This document shows, one piece after another, positions 9,409-19,533 of a stretch of DNA of 28,166 bases (the stretch's first letter is position 1; every line of letters starts with the position of its first letter). The notes under the pieces were generated by a model. The model saw nothing but the letters and a program-made list of their open reading frames with translations, did no database searches and was not told the origin of the DNA. Origin of the DNA: Gnetum montanum. Taxonomy: Eukaryota; Streptophyta; Gnetopsida; Gnetales; Gnetaceae. A program made the position numbers and the translations under genes. Location: NCBI GenBank assembly GCA_015680685.1, contig MNCI01007662.1, positions 1 to 28,166 of the forward strand, written 5' to 3'.

Positions 9409-9666
9409 GTAAGCTTGCCATTCTCACCCTAAGAGCACAGAGCCCATATTCAGAGCACAAGGCGATTTCGGAGCGCAGAGCGATCATGCTAGTAGTGAGC
9501 AAGGTGGTTTTCTGCATAGCGATGAGGAAAAATCTGCAAGCAAGGCAATGGTTTCAAAAAAGAAACACATGAATTTGGCGCTTGCAAAGGTCAAGGAGGT
9601 GAAGCAAACCCTAGGACAAGTGACGCAAGCGCACGTTGCGGCGCAGAGGAACACATCGTTGACCTG
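9409..9666 (+). pseudogene. Antisense gene, exon 1
   Basis: Open in one phase from after a TAA at about 9408 to the proposed GTAGGC donor at 9667. It encodes a Ser/Glu-rich stretch, then SKKKHMNLALAKVKEVKQ. The only in-phase ATG is near 9548; an ATG at 9488 is in another phase. The phase-2 end joins exon 2 to make a Trp codon. Confidence 0.45.
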
Positions 9667-9964
9667 GTAGGCTGCTATGTTCTATTAAGTGGCGTGATGT
9701 AAGACCCTCGGGAAGGTCGGGCCATGCATGATGTGAGAGTGCGACACGTGTTCTATTAAGCGTATTGTTAATCACTCTGTTAGGGTTAATTGCTCTGTTG
9801 CTACGCTGGGCTTTTTTTGCTATGCTACCACTCTCATGTTCTTGCTACGCTATGTGCGGAAAGAGGGTTATGCTACGCTATATGCATGAACTGTTAAGTA
9901 TCGCTATGTTGCATGCGCATTGCACTTAGACATGATGCTAACACTTGTTGGTTGCGTTGTGTAG

Positions 9965-10414
9965 GATGGGGCTAAGGCCAATCTTGATTGTCTTGTAAGT
10001 TAAGGGGGTGTTGTGTCATGCGAGCAAACCTGTGGCCAATGGTCGTTCTCCCAAGATACGTAAGGGAGAGCAAGGGGTCTGGTTTAGGAAAGGGGCATGA
10101 GACTTCCTACAATTCCTCCTTGACCACTTCAGTGTGATCGTTTGGTCCTTCCTAGAGGAGGAGGAGGCGGCCGGCATAATAGAAGCCATACTCCCTGGGG
10201 CAAGTCGGGGCATTCTGAGATTTCTGACCGACGGGAAAATTATGAGTAGGCAGGGAGAAGGATCTAGTCAATGCCCAACAGGGTTAAGGAGTTTAGCCTA
10301 GATTTGGGAAATGCTTGAGTACAACTGCTACCACTGCTACAACACACTATTCCTCGCACGTTACATGGTGACGTGCTTCCAGAAACCTCAGGGAATTGTC
10401 TACTGTGTTGGCGG
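9965..10414 (+). pseudogene. Antisense gene, exon 2
   Basis: It follows the acceptor TTGTGTAG and ends at GCGG before GTGAGT. One phase is open over about 150 codons except TAA (9995), TGA (10098) and TAG (10299). It encodes an Arg/Lys-rich start (GRSPKIRKGEQGVWFRKGA), a hydrophobic-acidic segment (DFLQFLLDHFSVIVWSFLEE) and a Cys/Tyr-rich end (YNCYHCYNTLFLARYMV). No family recognised. Confidence 0.55.
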
Positions 10415-10497
10415 GTGAGTTTTGTAGCCTTGTTTCGCTATGTTTGTGCGACGCTGGCCATATTGGCCAAATGCTAATAGTATGTGTTTGCTACTAG

Positions 10498-10755
10498 GTT
10501 CTTCATCAATAAGGATGGGATTCATGATTGATCGGGTCTACTGGCTACAACATAGATATCTCTACAGGAGTTCTCTTCTGCTAAGAACCTGTAGGCGGGT
10601 GTGATCGATCAGTGTGGGGGTGAATACCATACCTACCCAGGCATATATTCTATTCCCTATGATCAATGCGAGGCGTAGGGTTGGCTGGATGAGGAGTGGG
10701 CCCTTCAAACTAGTCATGGTTGAACTTCCACAGTTCCCGTTACCGTATAGGCCCG
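10498..10755 (+). pseudogene. Antisense gene, exon 3
   Basis: It lies between the acceptor GCTACTAG and the donor GTAAGC. It enters in phase with exon 2 (FFINKDGIHD) but leaves in another phase (FKLVMVELPQFPLPYRPG) that is in phase with exon 4, so a frame shift has occurred near 10600. It has several stops. Confidence 0.45.
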
Positions 10756-10851
10756 GTAAGCCAAACAATAAGTGTTGCACGCTTAAGTATTTTTGCAATC
10801 TTTGTATTTTCTACATTTTTATGCTAAGCGTGTTTGTGAAAACTATTGTAG

Positions 10852-11902
10852 GGGCGAAGAAGCCCTAGGAGGTGATGGTGGTAACTGCCAAGACACAGGG
10901 GGCAAACATCTACTTCAAATACGACGAAGTAGAAATGAACCAACGCTGGATAAACCATGGGGCTTCGGACTCCTTGGTCCAGAACCTCCAAGAGGCTGGG
11001 ATTATGGATCTATTCATGGCCTTGAATCCGAGTGTTCCTGTCACCGAGATTCTCTCCCTGGTTAACTCCTTTTTTGAAAAGGTGGGCTGCTTTCGCACGC
11101 ACATACAGGGAGTGCGGGTGGTCATTGAAATCAATGACTAGCTGTTTGTAGACCTGTTCGGTGTTCCTGCTGATGGCATCCTCATAGGGTCGAAGGGCAA
11201 GAAGGAGTTGACCCTTTAGAAGAAGGATATTCAGGAGTGGTTGGGGATTGCTAAGGAGCGAAAAGGGCTCCCCATGGATAAGCTTAAAGATGTTCTGCTA
11301 AAGAGATCTACCCTGTCTTTCATGCTCACGCATTCCCTTAGCTGCTTACCCAAGGGAAGGTCCTGGGGATTGAGCAGGCCTGGATAATGTAGGAGGTCAT
11401 GGAAGAGGGGGCCCATTACAACTTGGCTAGTTTCCTATGCAGAGGCTTGCAGGCCGAAATCTTGGGGCTCCATCAGAAATTGAAGTCTCATTCTAACATA
11501 CATTATGCCTTCTACATAGGCTGTATGAAGCGCTTCGTGGAGTTTCTAGTGGTTCAAGAGAATGGAGTCTGGGTCATGTGAAATTGCAACCAGATTTCCA
11601 GACCATAGAATCACCAGACCCTCTGGACCACATGAGTCTAGGATCTCCTAGAAATAATCGGGCAATTGTTATCTGTAATGACTAAGGATCGGGCGACTCG
11701 CAAAATTTGTGCCAGGAAAGCATAGGAGAGATGCACCTTGCTATAGCTGGTAGCGTGTCATGGGGTGAATGTCTCATAGCCAAGACTGTGCCCAAGGAGT
11801 TGCAGTGGAAGAGGCCTTCTCCAGCTAAGGAAACTCTTTGCGTGGAGGAAGAGGAGGGGCGAAGACTGTGGCTTAAGCTGCAGAGGGTGCAACCCCCCAT
11901 TG
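10852..11902 (+). pseudogene. Antisense gene, exon 4
   Basis: The longest and best kept coding stretch. Phase one encodes VVTAKTQGANIYFKYDEVEM, then NQRWINHGASDSLVQNLQEA, a conserved-looking LSLVNSFFEKVGCFRTHIQG segment and LFVDLFGVPADGILIGSKGK. TAG codons at 10866, 11139 and 11217 interrupt it. A shift near 11330 moves the frame to VLGIEQAWIM, TAG, EVMEEGAHYNLASFLCRGLQ and KRFVEFLVVQENGVWV. A further shift leads to KTVPKELQWKRPSPAKE before the GTAAAC donor. A fold in which a partner-binding segment is followed by FFEK...GVPADG resembles PF20167-type plant transposon proteins, at low confidence. Confidence 0.6.
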
Positions 11903-12036
11903 GTAAACGCTTTTTTCTAATGCTTACTTTGTTATTGTTTGCTACGCTATGCTGCGCTAGGCAGTGTAGCGTAGTGTAGCACTTGCTTTAAGCTAACTTG
12001 TTTTGGACTAATGCAAACATATTTCTTTGCTGGTAG

Positions 12037-12573
12037 AGGAAGAAGAAGAAGAAGAAGAAGGCAATGAAGAAGTGTCAGCCCCTAAGATAGGGGTGACAAA
12101 TAAAGACATGGAGGCCCTAGTCTTGGAAGAAAGGGCCCCGGTCAAGAATAAAGGAGCTCTTGTCGCTAAGGCAAGGGCTCTTGTCATTAGGGAGAATTCT
12201 CCTACCAACGAAGAGGAACCTCCCTTGAATAAAAAATATGCTGGTCTCATAAAAGGAAAGGAACCAGCGCATGAGAAAAGGGCTGGTGTAGACTCAGCAG
12301 GGCCTTCTACCAAGGCTACCACCATCATTTTGCATTAGTAAGAAGAGAGGCTGCAATCGGATGTTGGTGAGTTTGGCAATATGTCTACCTTGTTAAAGCC
12401 TATTTTGGAAATTTTTGATATGTTTAGTCATGTAATAGGTGCTATTGTTGATGCTGCAGGATCCCATCCGATTCGTGCGGAATCATGGGCCGAGATCCCT
12501 GACAAGTTTATGTTCGTGTAGGGAATTGTTGACGACATGATCAAATGCCTTTAGCAGGCGGACCCTGACATGG
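12037..12573 (+). pseudogene. Antisense gene, exon 5
   Basis: After intron 4 (acceptor TTTGCTGGTAG) the frame opens with a run of eight Glu residues (GAAGAA repeats), then a Lys/Glu/Pro/Ala-rich low-complexity stretch to 12336, TAG TAA, and a more ordered part (STLLKPILEIFDMFSHVIGA, ESWAEIPDKFMFV) with TAGs at 12519 and 12552. It ends before GTAAGTAG. The opposite-strand Ser-rich frame at 12328-12008 is only a shadow of the GAA run. Confidence 0.55.
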
Positions 12574-12678
12574 GTAAGTAGTAGTGTTAAGTGCTCTCAT
12601 GTTGTTATGCTAGAATTCTTTTGAGTTCGTTGATCTTGCTATGCTAACGCAATTGCTACGTTCTTTGTGTCATAGCAG

Positions 12679-13499
12679 CCTCTCAGCTCAAATGGGACTT
12701 AGCACGAGATATGAAAGTTGGTGTCATGCCTACATTCCCACTTGAAGTGACCAAGGTGTCTTGTTGCACGTATGATGAGGCTTGCAAATGCGTTTTGCAC
12801 TCAGCATGCTCCTTGTGGGAGTATAAGCACATCAACGAGGATCGGTGGAAGCGGGTCCAAAGAGCTGAACAAAGAGAGGTCGACCTGGTTACCGAGGTAG
12901 AGGATCTTAGGTCAAGGAACGAGTTCCTCATAGCCTATGACACTAATAATGAGGACTGGCGCATGACTGTGATAGAATACGCCAGGTTTTAGACTATCGT
13001 GCGTCAAAACATTGAAGCCACGCGTGAGATAATTGAAAAGCGGATGCAGATGGACTTGCTAACCCAAAAGTGTCAGGATTTGAAAGACTTCAGCACCAAA
13101 GTTTATGAATGGGGGTAGTCCTAGAAAAACTACAAACACATGTATAAATGGGAAAATGCTACCCACCATAAACTGTATAAGGATGCTGCTATGTAGGCAT
13201 TTACATATGAAGCACTTGTAAATGGCATTGATGCTTCTGAGGCCTATGTTAAGTTCAAAGAGTAGGTAAAGGTTACGAAATCTCCTGACCTGAAAGTGGA
13301 CCTTCCTACAGGAGAGACTGCAACCGTCTCCTTTTCCCTGGGACCACCAAGGTGGACAACCATCGAAAGGGAGAGAGCTGCTGCAGATGCTGAACCAAGC
13401 AACAGGCGTTGGATAGACATCACGACAGAGGAGGTCTAGCGTTGCCTCAGGCTCAGTTTAGAATGGATGCCCTTTGAGACGGACGCAGGCCCTTCTCAA
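12679..13499 (+). pseudogene. Antisense gene, exon 6 (coiled coil)
   Basis: One phase runs the full 273 codons, interrupted only by six TAG codons (12990, 13116, 13122, 13194, 13263, 13437). The first third (RWKRVQRAEQREVDLVTEVE, DLRSRNEFL) and the next part (IEATREIIEKRMQMDLL) have heptad-like charged helices. The end (RERAAADAEPSNRRWIDITT) is polar. That no frame shift and no TAA or TGA occurs over 820 bases suggests the frame was selected until recently compared with the rest. The acceptor may be at 12675 or 12678; both keep phase. Confidence 0.6.
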
Positions 13500-13585
13500 G
13501 TTAGTCACTTTACTGTCTTGATGCTTATGCTCCATTGTAATTTGCGTTTGTTGCTCTAGCTGATTGCTTCATTCCTACGATGTAG

Positions 13586-13720
13586 GCTCTAGATGAGGGT
13601 GCAAAGCCTGTAGAGGGAGGAAATGAAGAATCAGTGGAGGACAACGCAGGGGAAGGTGATGCAAAAGAAAATGATGCGAAGAAGAATGATGAAGAGGATG
13701 CAAATAGAGACGATCCATGA
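13586..13720 (+). pseudogene. Antisense gene, exon 7 with stop
   Basis: It follows acceptor CTACGATGTAG. The frame has 44 codons without a stop until TGA at 13718 and is very acidic (VEGGNEESVEDNAGEGDAKE). It is in phase with exon 6. Confidence 0.55.
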
Positions 13721-13818
13721 TTGCATGGGTTTTTTTTGAAATTTTGAAGTTTTGAAATTTTGAAGTTTTAAATTTTTGTAAACACCTTGTAAACATTGTG
13801 AACAGGTAAAATTTTTTG

Positions 13819-13824
13819 AATAAA
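13819..13824 (+). terminator. Polyadenylation signal of the antisense gene
   Basis: AATAAA lies 99 bases after the TGA, in a T-rich stretch with GAAATTTTGAAGTTTT repeats, as in plant 3' UTRs. Confidence 0.5.
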
Positions 13825-13898
13825 AAAGAGAATTTTAGAAAAGAAATTGGTTCTACGTTAACTTGGTATCGTGTAAAGTTTTCATGCTTTCATGTGCT

Positions 13899-14095
13899 AG
13901 TTTTAGGTTGTTTCGAGCTCTTGCTAGTTTTAGGCCATTTCGGGCCATTGTGTAGTATGCCAAAAGAGATGATACATTAACAACTTGAACAATGGCTAAC
14001 TAGTAACTTATGCTAGTTTTAGGCCATTTCGGGCCATTGCTAGTTTTAGGCCATCTTGGGCCTTTGCTAGTTTTAGGCGATTTCGGGCCATAGCG
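13899..14095. repeat. Hairpin-motif array C, 5 units
   Basis: Units start near 13899, 13926, 14015, 14042 and 14069, with core GCTAGTTTTAGGCC, loop ATTTCG, GGGCC. The stem is GGCC/GGCC in most units, unlike GGTC/GACC in array B. A longer repeat CCATNGYGTAGTATGCCAAAA occurs at about 13946 and 14087. The array lies just after the antisense gene's poly-A signal and before the protease stop. Confidence 0.8.
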
Positions 14096-14234
14096 TAGTA
14101 TGCCAAAAGGACAGTATGTTAATAAAGCAAAAGCAGTGAATGCACAAGGGATGGCAACTGGGCAGGAAACAGTGGAGTTGCTACGCTATGTGTAGCTACC
14201 TCTTGACCCATTGTGGGTTGATTGGAATGTAAGG
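14096..14234. other. Short spacer between array C and protease
   Basis: Noncoding. It contains a TTGCTACGCTATGTGTAGC word of the CTACG family near 14179. Confidence 0.4.
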
Positions 14235-15035
14235 TCAAGGTGTTTCGCCAAGGCCCTTGTTTACATCATTGTCCCCCGCTTGGAAGGGCAACTCAACCCA
14301 TGCACTTTTGTTTTGGAGATCGGCTTGCTGAGCTGACTCTTCCATTGGATGATTAATGTGTGTGTGAGAAGGCACTTCATTCTCAAAGGTTACAACCTCT
14401 GAGCCCTGCTCCATGTCTATGTTACTGATCGCTTGTGTTGCTACTTCGTCGCCATGGATCACCACCTCCCTTCCTGCATACGGTAGGTGGATTTCTTGGT
14501 GTATAGGCGAGAAGACAGCCGTAAGTTGTGTTAACCACGATCTCCCCAAGATTAGGTTAAACCCGAGCATTTCCTCAACTACGATGAACGTTGCATTTGT
14601 GGGGAACTGATCCCTTGCTACAAAGTCTATGTGAACTGTGCCTTTCACCAAGATGCGTGCCCCGTTGGATGACCTTAGACATGACATCGTTGTGGGTTTG
14701 ATCTAGTCGACCAAGCCCAGCTTGTCCACAATAGGGAAGGGGACAACGTTGGTGGCAGCCCCATCATCAACATGTATCCTTCGGATCCGGTGTTGGCTGA
14801 CTCGAATTGTGATGAAAAGGGGGGCTGTAGTCACCTGACCTCTTCTAGGATCTTCTGTAATGGCATCGTCGCTAAAAGTCAACTGGGATGGTTTTGGCTC
14901 TGTAGGCGCAGAGGGAAGCATGACCGAGTGGATCGTTTCCTCTTCCACTGGCATGTCTTCATCGACTAGAATCGCAGTCAACATGCATATCAGAGCCTCG
15001 CGGTGGGGGACAAATGTCATGATTAGGTTGTACAA
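14235..15035 (-). pseudogene. Gypsy aspartic protease region
   Basis: A single minus-strand frame broken by one TAG at 14703-14705. The upstream part has QLTFSDDAITEDPRRGQV, then the active-site loop RRIHVDDGAATNVVPF, where Tat proteases usually have a D-G-G-[SA] or D-T-G-A loop. The second half has IVVEEMLGFNLILGRSWLTQ, the ILGRxWL motif of retroviral-type proteases, followed by an acidic tail. The frame is continuous in sense with gag upstream. The catalytic Asp survives, but DDG in place of the usual loop is doubtful for activity. Confidence 0.75.
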
Positions 15036-15053
15036 GCTCAGTGTAGCATTTTT

Positions 15054-15740
15054 TTATTTTAGAGCTTGCTTGACCTGAGTGAGGGCATCCAAAAGGTCTT
15101 GGCCACCCCCCTGTTTAACGTTTTGCTCCTCTTTGATTCTTCCTAGAAGATGAATTTCTCGAGAAGGGGCAACTTCGGGTCTAGGTTTAGACCCTTTTTG
15201 GCAGGGTGGCATGGACTGTGCAGTTATGGAAATGTTCGTCTTTGGTGACGAAGGTACAGATGCAGTGGGTGGAGACGTAGGCTTGGAAGTACTAGGAGTG
15301 GTACCTCCTCTCGACATCTCGCCTACGAAGTGTACTTCCCATTTTTTAGGATGAGAAGGTTGTTAAGTTGTTTTATGCGGGGTGGGGGCTGTCAAAGGAG
15401 TTGGCCCCCTGATGATGAAAGGAACTAACAGTGTTAGTGGGTGAAGTAGCATAGTTTTACTAATAGGTGGCGTGGAGATGGATGCCCGTGGAGGGACTCT
15501 CAAGATGAATGACTGTTGTAAGATTTGATTAGCCGCTCGTGGTGCTGGTGCACTAGGCTGAGGCACACAGACCACGAATGGCTGCTGAGGTGGCCTAGGA
15601 TCACTATCAATGCCGATGGCATTGATGACGTAACCAACATTGTTGGCATTGAGGGGGTCTGTGTAGACATGCATAGATTGGTTTTCAGGACGTACTGGGT
15701 TGCTTTCTTCCAACACCAGTTTTCCCTAGTCGATCAATCT
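15054..15740 (-). pseudogene. Gag-protease linker region
   Basis: Two minus-strand frames: 15716-15363, with ESNPVRPENQSMHVYTDPLN and NNVGYVINAI (in Tat gag-pol a similar NP-LP-H-VN-I segment lies here), then Pro-rich sequence, and 15317-15054, Ser/Thr/Pro-rich ending in LLDALTQVKQALK. They are in different phases or separated by stops. No zinc knuckle is visible between gag and protease. Confidence 0.55.
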
Positions 15741-16143
15741 CTAGATGTCATCCTGCAACGCCAGATAGTAATCTGTGTTGTGACCACATTGTTGGTGATA
15801 GTCAAAAAACTTGTCCAGTTTGAAACCCTTAGGAACTGGGGGCTCATTGTGTAGAGCCAAAAAGGGGTTCCTAAGGAGCTTGTAGTAACATTGATGTCTC
15901 CTAACTCCATCTTTTGACATCTACTTGTATTGAATATGCCCCGCTACCAATAACTACTTTAGCAGTTCTAAAGGTTTGAGAGGCAGTGGGGTGTGCCTTG
16001 AGCGATCTTTGCACTCAAAGTTTGGCTTGGGTTACACAAATGTCTCAGGTGCGGGTGCTGGAGGTTGTGACGCATTACCCTATTTAGGCATGGGGTTAGC
16101 TGCAGGTACGACCAGTTTCTTGTTGTTCTTGTTACCATTGTTA

Positions 16144-17995
16144 CTAGGTCTGGGCTTCAGTCGCCACAGCGGCCACTGTGGTTGTTGGGGCTTTACCCTT
16201 GTCCTTCTTTGCGAAGGTGTTTTTGTAAGCGATGTAGGCCGGGTCTTTGCTCACCTCAATCGCATCCTGTATACTTTTAGTTTGGGCAAAGGCTTGACTA
16301 AGAGTGCGAGGGGTGAGGTAGTACAGTTTAGACTTAATAAAGTCATTCACTACACCCTTAAAGATGGCCATCAAGTGGGCCTCTGTGATGGGCTTGCGGA
16401 TTTCGTTAAGTGTTGCGCTCCAGGATTGGATGAATTTCTGGACTGGTTCCAGAGGCTCCTGCTTTACACTCATCAACTAGTCCAGTGTGGTTTCTGCCTT
16501 CAAGTTATACTTGAAGTGCGTCACGAGCTGGGTTAGAAGCTCTTTTAGAGTTGAAATGGATGAGTGTCGCAACACGATACCAATCCAAGGCTTTCTCGGC
16601 TAGGGACATAGCGAAGACACGAATAATCATGTGCGGAAATTGTTGCAATAGAAGGGATTCAGATCTAAAGATAACAAGATGCGTGTTGGGATATCCCTCC
16701 CCATCGTATTTCATGAAGTGTGGGAGAGACATCCCTAGGGGTAACGTCAAAGCAAGGATTGTAGGGCTGATGGGGTCATCCTGGTAAAAGTCCATGACTT
16801 GTACCGTGTTAGACCCAACAGCTTTTAGGCATTTTATTTCCTTGGTGAGTGTTTGGATAAGCTAGAATGCTTGATCTAGACCCTACGATGTTGTGGACGG
16901 TTGGAAAACTGTCAAGGTAGCCCCTACCTGTGGAATGGCGGAGGTGGCGGCTTGACCCATCGATGGTACCATTGGGATAGCCCCTATGAATAGTGCTGCT
17001 TGCATTGTCCACCACCCGGTAGGTTGTGCTGTTGGAGCAGCAACCGTAGGTTGAGCCACTAGATAGACAGCTTGTGCCACTGGCAGAACAGACCATAGCC
17101 CCATGTTAGGTTGTACCATTTGCGGGGTTTGGTAGGTTTAAGGGCAAACATAATGAGACATCTGCGATGGTTGTGGAATAGGCGAAGAAGCCAATGGGGT
17201 CCACCATGTGGATGAGCTTGGGCCCGTCATAGTGGGTGGAACAGATGCGAGCGTAGGAGTTGACATGGAAGTTGTGTACGACTGCGAAGTAGGTATAGTG
17301 TGAACATGTGGCAGGGTAGCCATGATTGGTATATGATGAGCTATAGGAATATGCTGATGAATAGTTTACGGAGGCATAGTTGCTACAAATGAGATAGGGG
17401 AATAAGGGCGTTGATATGCCGAGAAGGTGACATGGCTACTCATTGCGGTTGTACTTGTAGGCTGCGGGAGCGTAGGTGCGATGACAAAGGGAGTGGTGAA
17501 AGGCAACGGATTGGCCTAGAAGGACTGGGTAGGAGGGACAAGAATGGGGTTGGCTTGACCTACCTTGTCGGATTGGGAATCAAGTTCCTCCTTTCTGTTT
17601 GGAAAGGCATCATCCTGGTTGGACGCTGTGTCTTGTTGCTCCCTAAGCCTAGCCAACTGGATTAGTTGGTCTAGAAGCCTTTGGTTTGCCTATGTCAAAG
17701 GTATGGAAACGCTGGGAGTGGGAACAAACTCCTTCCCATCGCAGTAAGTGAACTTGAAGCTATGTTTGCTCTTGAATTTGTGTACATCCAAAGGTAGGTT
17801 TGCCTGAGCCTTTGCACAGAGGAAGTTATAGCACTCATGTTATTGGGCCAAGCCCTCAGGCCCTCAATTTTGGATCCTGAGGGATCGACGTGTTTCCAGC
17901 ATTGGGTTCAGTAGTTGTTCGGCACCAGTAATGCCTTGAACCGTGATGGGAACCTCTACGTTGAAGGTGTTAGGAGCGATAGTTGAGGGAGTCAT
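16144..17995 (-). pseudogene. Gypsy gag
   Basis: The likely start is the ATG at 17995 (MTPSTIAPNTFNVEVP). The N-terminal 350 codons are Pro/Ser/Thr/Gln-rich with several stops (TAG, TAA and TGA mixed). The capsid-like domain follows: PHFMKYDGEGYPNTHLVIF, MIIRVFAMSLAEKALDWY (16795-16505), then after a phase change VQKFIQSWSATLNEIRKPIT, DFIKSKLYYLTPRTLSQAF and a Lys-rich end (16476-16144). These match the Retrotrans_gag pattern (DGEG...P..H, A..W). Total length of about 620 codons fits Tat gag. The translation is disrupted by roughly ten stops and at least one shift. Confidence 0.7.
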
Positions 17996-18102
17996 TGCTA
18001 CTAAGCTAGACAGTTTTGCAAACGGAAACAAGAAAAGAAGTTTGAAAGCTAAGTAGTTTTGCAAACAAGAAAAGCAAAGAAGTTGGTAAGCAATAAAAAA
18101 GA

Positions 18103-18425
18103 AGGCTTTATGTCTTGCTAGGCTCTCGAGGAACCATCAAGGCGACCGGTCTGTATCACACGATGCGTAAACAACTGCGAAAGGGTGTCACGTTTACGCT
18201 AGTGCGTGATAGGGTACAGAATGAATGCAAGACTACCGTAAAAATGAAAGGCAAGTCAACTGGCAATCGGAGGCTTTATGTCCTGTAGGGTTCCCGAGGA
18301 ACCGTCAAGGCGACCGATCTACACCATAGGATGCGTAAACAACCATAGATGGGTGTCAAGTTTACGCTAATGCGTATCAGGGTGCAGAAGGCTTACAGGA
18401 CTACTGTGACATGTGGAAAAGGCAC
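18103..18425. repeat. Two-copy 168-bp tandem repeat in the leader
   Basis: Copies start at 18103 and 18271 (both AGGCTTTATGTC). They share CGAGGAACC, TCAAGGCGACCG, GATGCGTAAACAAC, GTTTACGCTA and GACTAC in order, with scattered transitions. Confidence 0.8.
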
Positions 18426-18433
18426 CAAAAGGG

Positions 18434-18450
18434 CCTTCCTTCTAGCTCCA
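18434..18450 (-). other. Gypsy primer-binding site
   Basis: TGGAGCTAGAAGGAAGG starts 7 nt after the 5' LTR on the minus strand; TGG pairs with the CCA end of a tRNA. The tRNA itself cannot be named by eye. Confidence 0.55.
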
Positions 18451-19162
18451 GAAAAACTGTATCAACCAAAAATGTCAGCAGCTGGAACGAAATGCCGAGG
18501 GGTCATCGGTCGCTAGCAGTCTTAACCCCGTTTCTATGGGAGGGCTGTGCTGGATGGGATGGAAATAGGATGCCTTGAATGGTCTGGTCGATCAGACAAG
18601 GACTTAGTTGGTGTTAATATAACCTTTTGCAACGTGCGATTTGAAAACGATATTGATAGTAATGCTTAAATGTAAAAAAAGATAGAAAATAGTGTAAAAT
18701 GCAATAGTAAATAGGAGATAATGTAAACATGCAGTTAGAAAAATGCATCGCTCCGAAGCTATGACCTCGCTCTATCAAGATGGATACAATCGGTTGCACA
18801 ATGCTGGGAAGTGCAGAGATCCTGAGAGTAATCAAGACGTGTAGAGTAAGGTGGCCGTGCGCTTGAACACGGGCTTAATTTTCAACAATGTGAAGTTCTA
18901 CCAAGGTGGTAGAAGAGAATAGAATAGGATGCCAGTTGAAAACGCTAACTGTTTACAATGTTAAACAGAAAGTTTACAGTGCTTGAGGTTACAATGCCAA
19001 CTTTTTTCTTGTCAGCTAACCAGACTGTTAGCCGACCGGATTGCTAAAAAAATAGACTGGGGACTGAGATAGTGTAAACCAGCGAAAGGGCTAGATAGTG
19101 TTAGAGAGACTGTGCGAAAAGGACCAAAAAGCCGGAGAGAGTTTAAGCATCGCTCATTGGGG

Positions 19163-19170
19163 TATTTATA
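19163..19170 (-). promoter_or_regulatory. TATA box in gypsy 5' LTR
   Basis: TATAAATACCCC on the minus strand, identical in the two LTRs although they have diverged. It is expected to drive the genomic RNA. Confidence 0.6.
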
Positions 19171-19533
19171 GGACCAAGGGTGTGCGAAAGATACGATTTG
19201 AACGCCACGTGCCTTGGGCTTATGCTGACCTGTCTATGCTACACGTGTCTTCATGACTGTTGGGTGAGCCTGCCATGCTGTAATTACGAGCCTGCCATGC
19301 CATAATTACACTGTCAAAACAACAGTGCAATTAGGTGAAGTGCATTGATGTTGCGTAACTGCTTGCCATGTTTTGCCATGCCTTGTAGCGTAGCATGTTT
19401 GGCGTGACATAGCATCTTGTTACGCTGTGCTACGCTACATAGCGTAGCCGTCGGTTCGAAGCAAGAAGCTTTACGTTGTGTCCTGCTACATGTGTTAGAA
19501 ACATCTGGAGTGCGTTAAGTGTTTGTCACATTT

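Larger units (their letters stand above)
9409..13720 (+). pseudogene. Seven-exon antisense gene inside the gypsy element
   Basis: Proposed exons: about 9409-9666, 9965-10414, 10498-10755, 10852-11902, 12037-12573, 12679-13499 and 13586-13720. Introns begin GTAGGC, GTGAGT, GTAAGC, GTAAAC, GTAAGT and GTTAGT and end in AG; all six junctions keep the reading phase. The product would be about 1,100 residues: a Lys-rich start, a large middle region, a Glu run after intron 4, a probable coiled coil in exon 6 and an acidic tail ending in TGA. A TATA-like box and AATAAA frame it. It is broken by about 17 in-frame stops, mostly TAG, and by frame shifts in exons 3 and 4. The order of segments in exon 4 faintly recalls the plant transposon protein family (Pfam PF20167) and the antisense frames of some Tat elements; this is inference. 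A captured host gene is the alternative. Introns on this strand would survive reverse transcription of the element's RNA. Confidence 0.65.
17996..18457 (-). other. Gypsy 5' leader
   Basis: Untranslated leader between the 5' LTR and gag. It holds the primer site (18434-18450), a two-copy 168-bp tandem repeat, and two AGTTTTGCAAAC words near 18009 and 18054. Confidence 0.6.

Noticed and set aside
12008-12328. Minus frame ending in a long Ser run
   Set aside because: It is the reverse strand of the GAA run in antisense exon 5; no family or start context.
9409-13720. A second retrotransposon nested on the plus strand
   Set aside because: No LTR pair, gag, protease, RT or integrase motif is present on the plus strand here, and the introns and poly-A signal fit a gene better.
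15976-16536. 186-codon plus frame
   Set aside because: It lies exactly opposite the gag capsid region, which matches known gag motifs on the minus strand.
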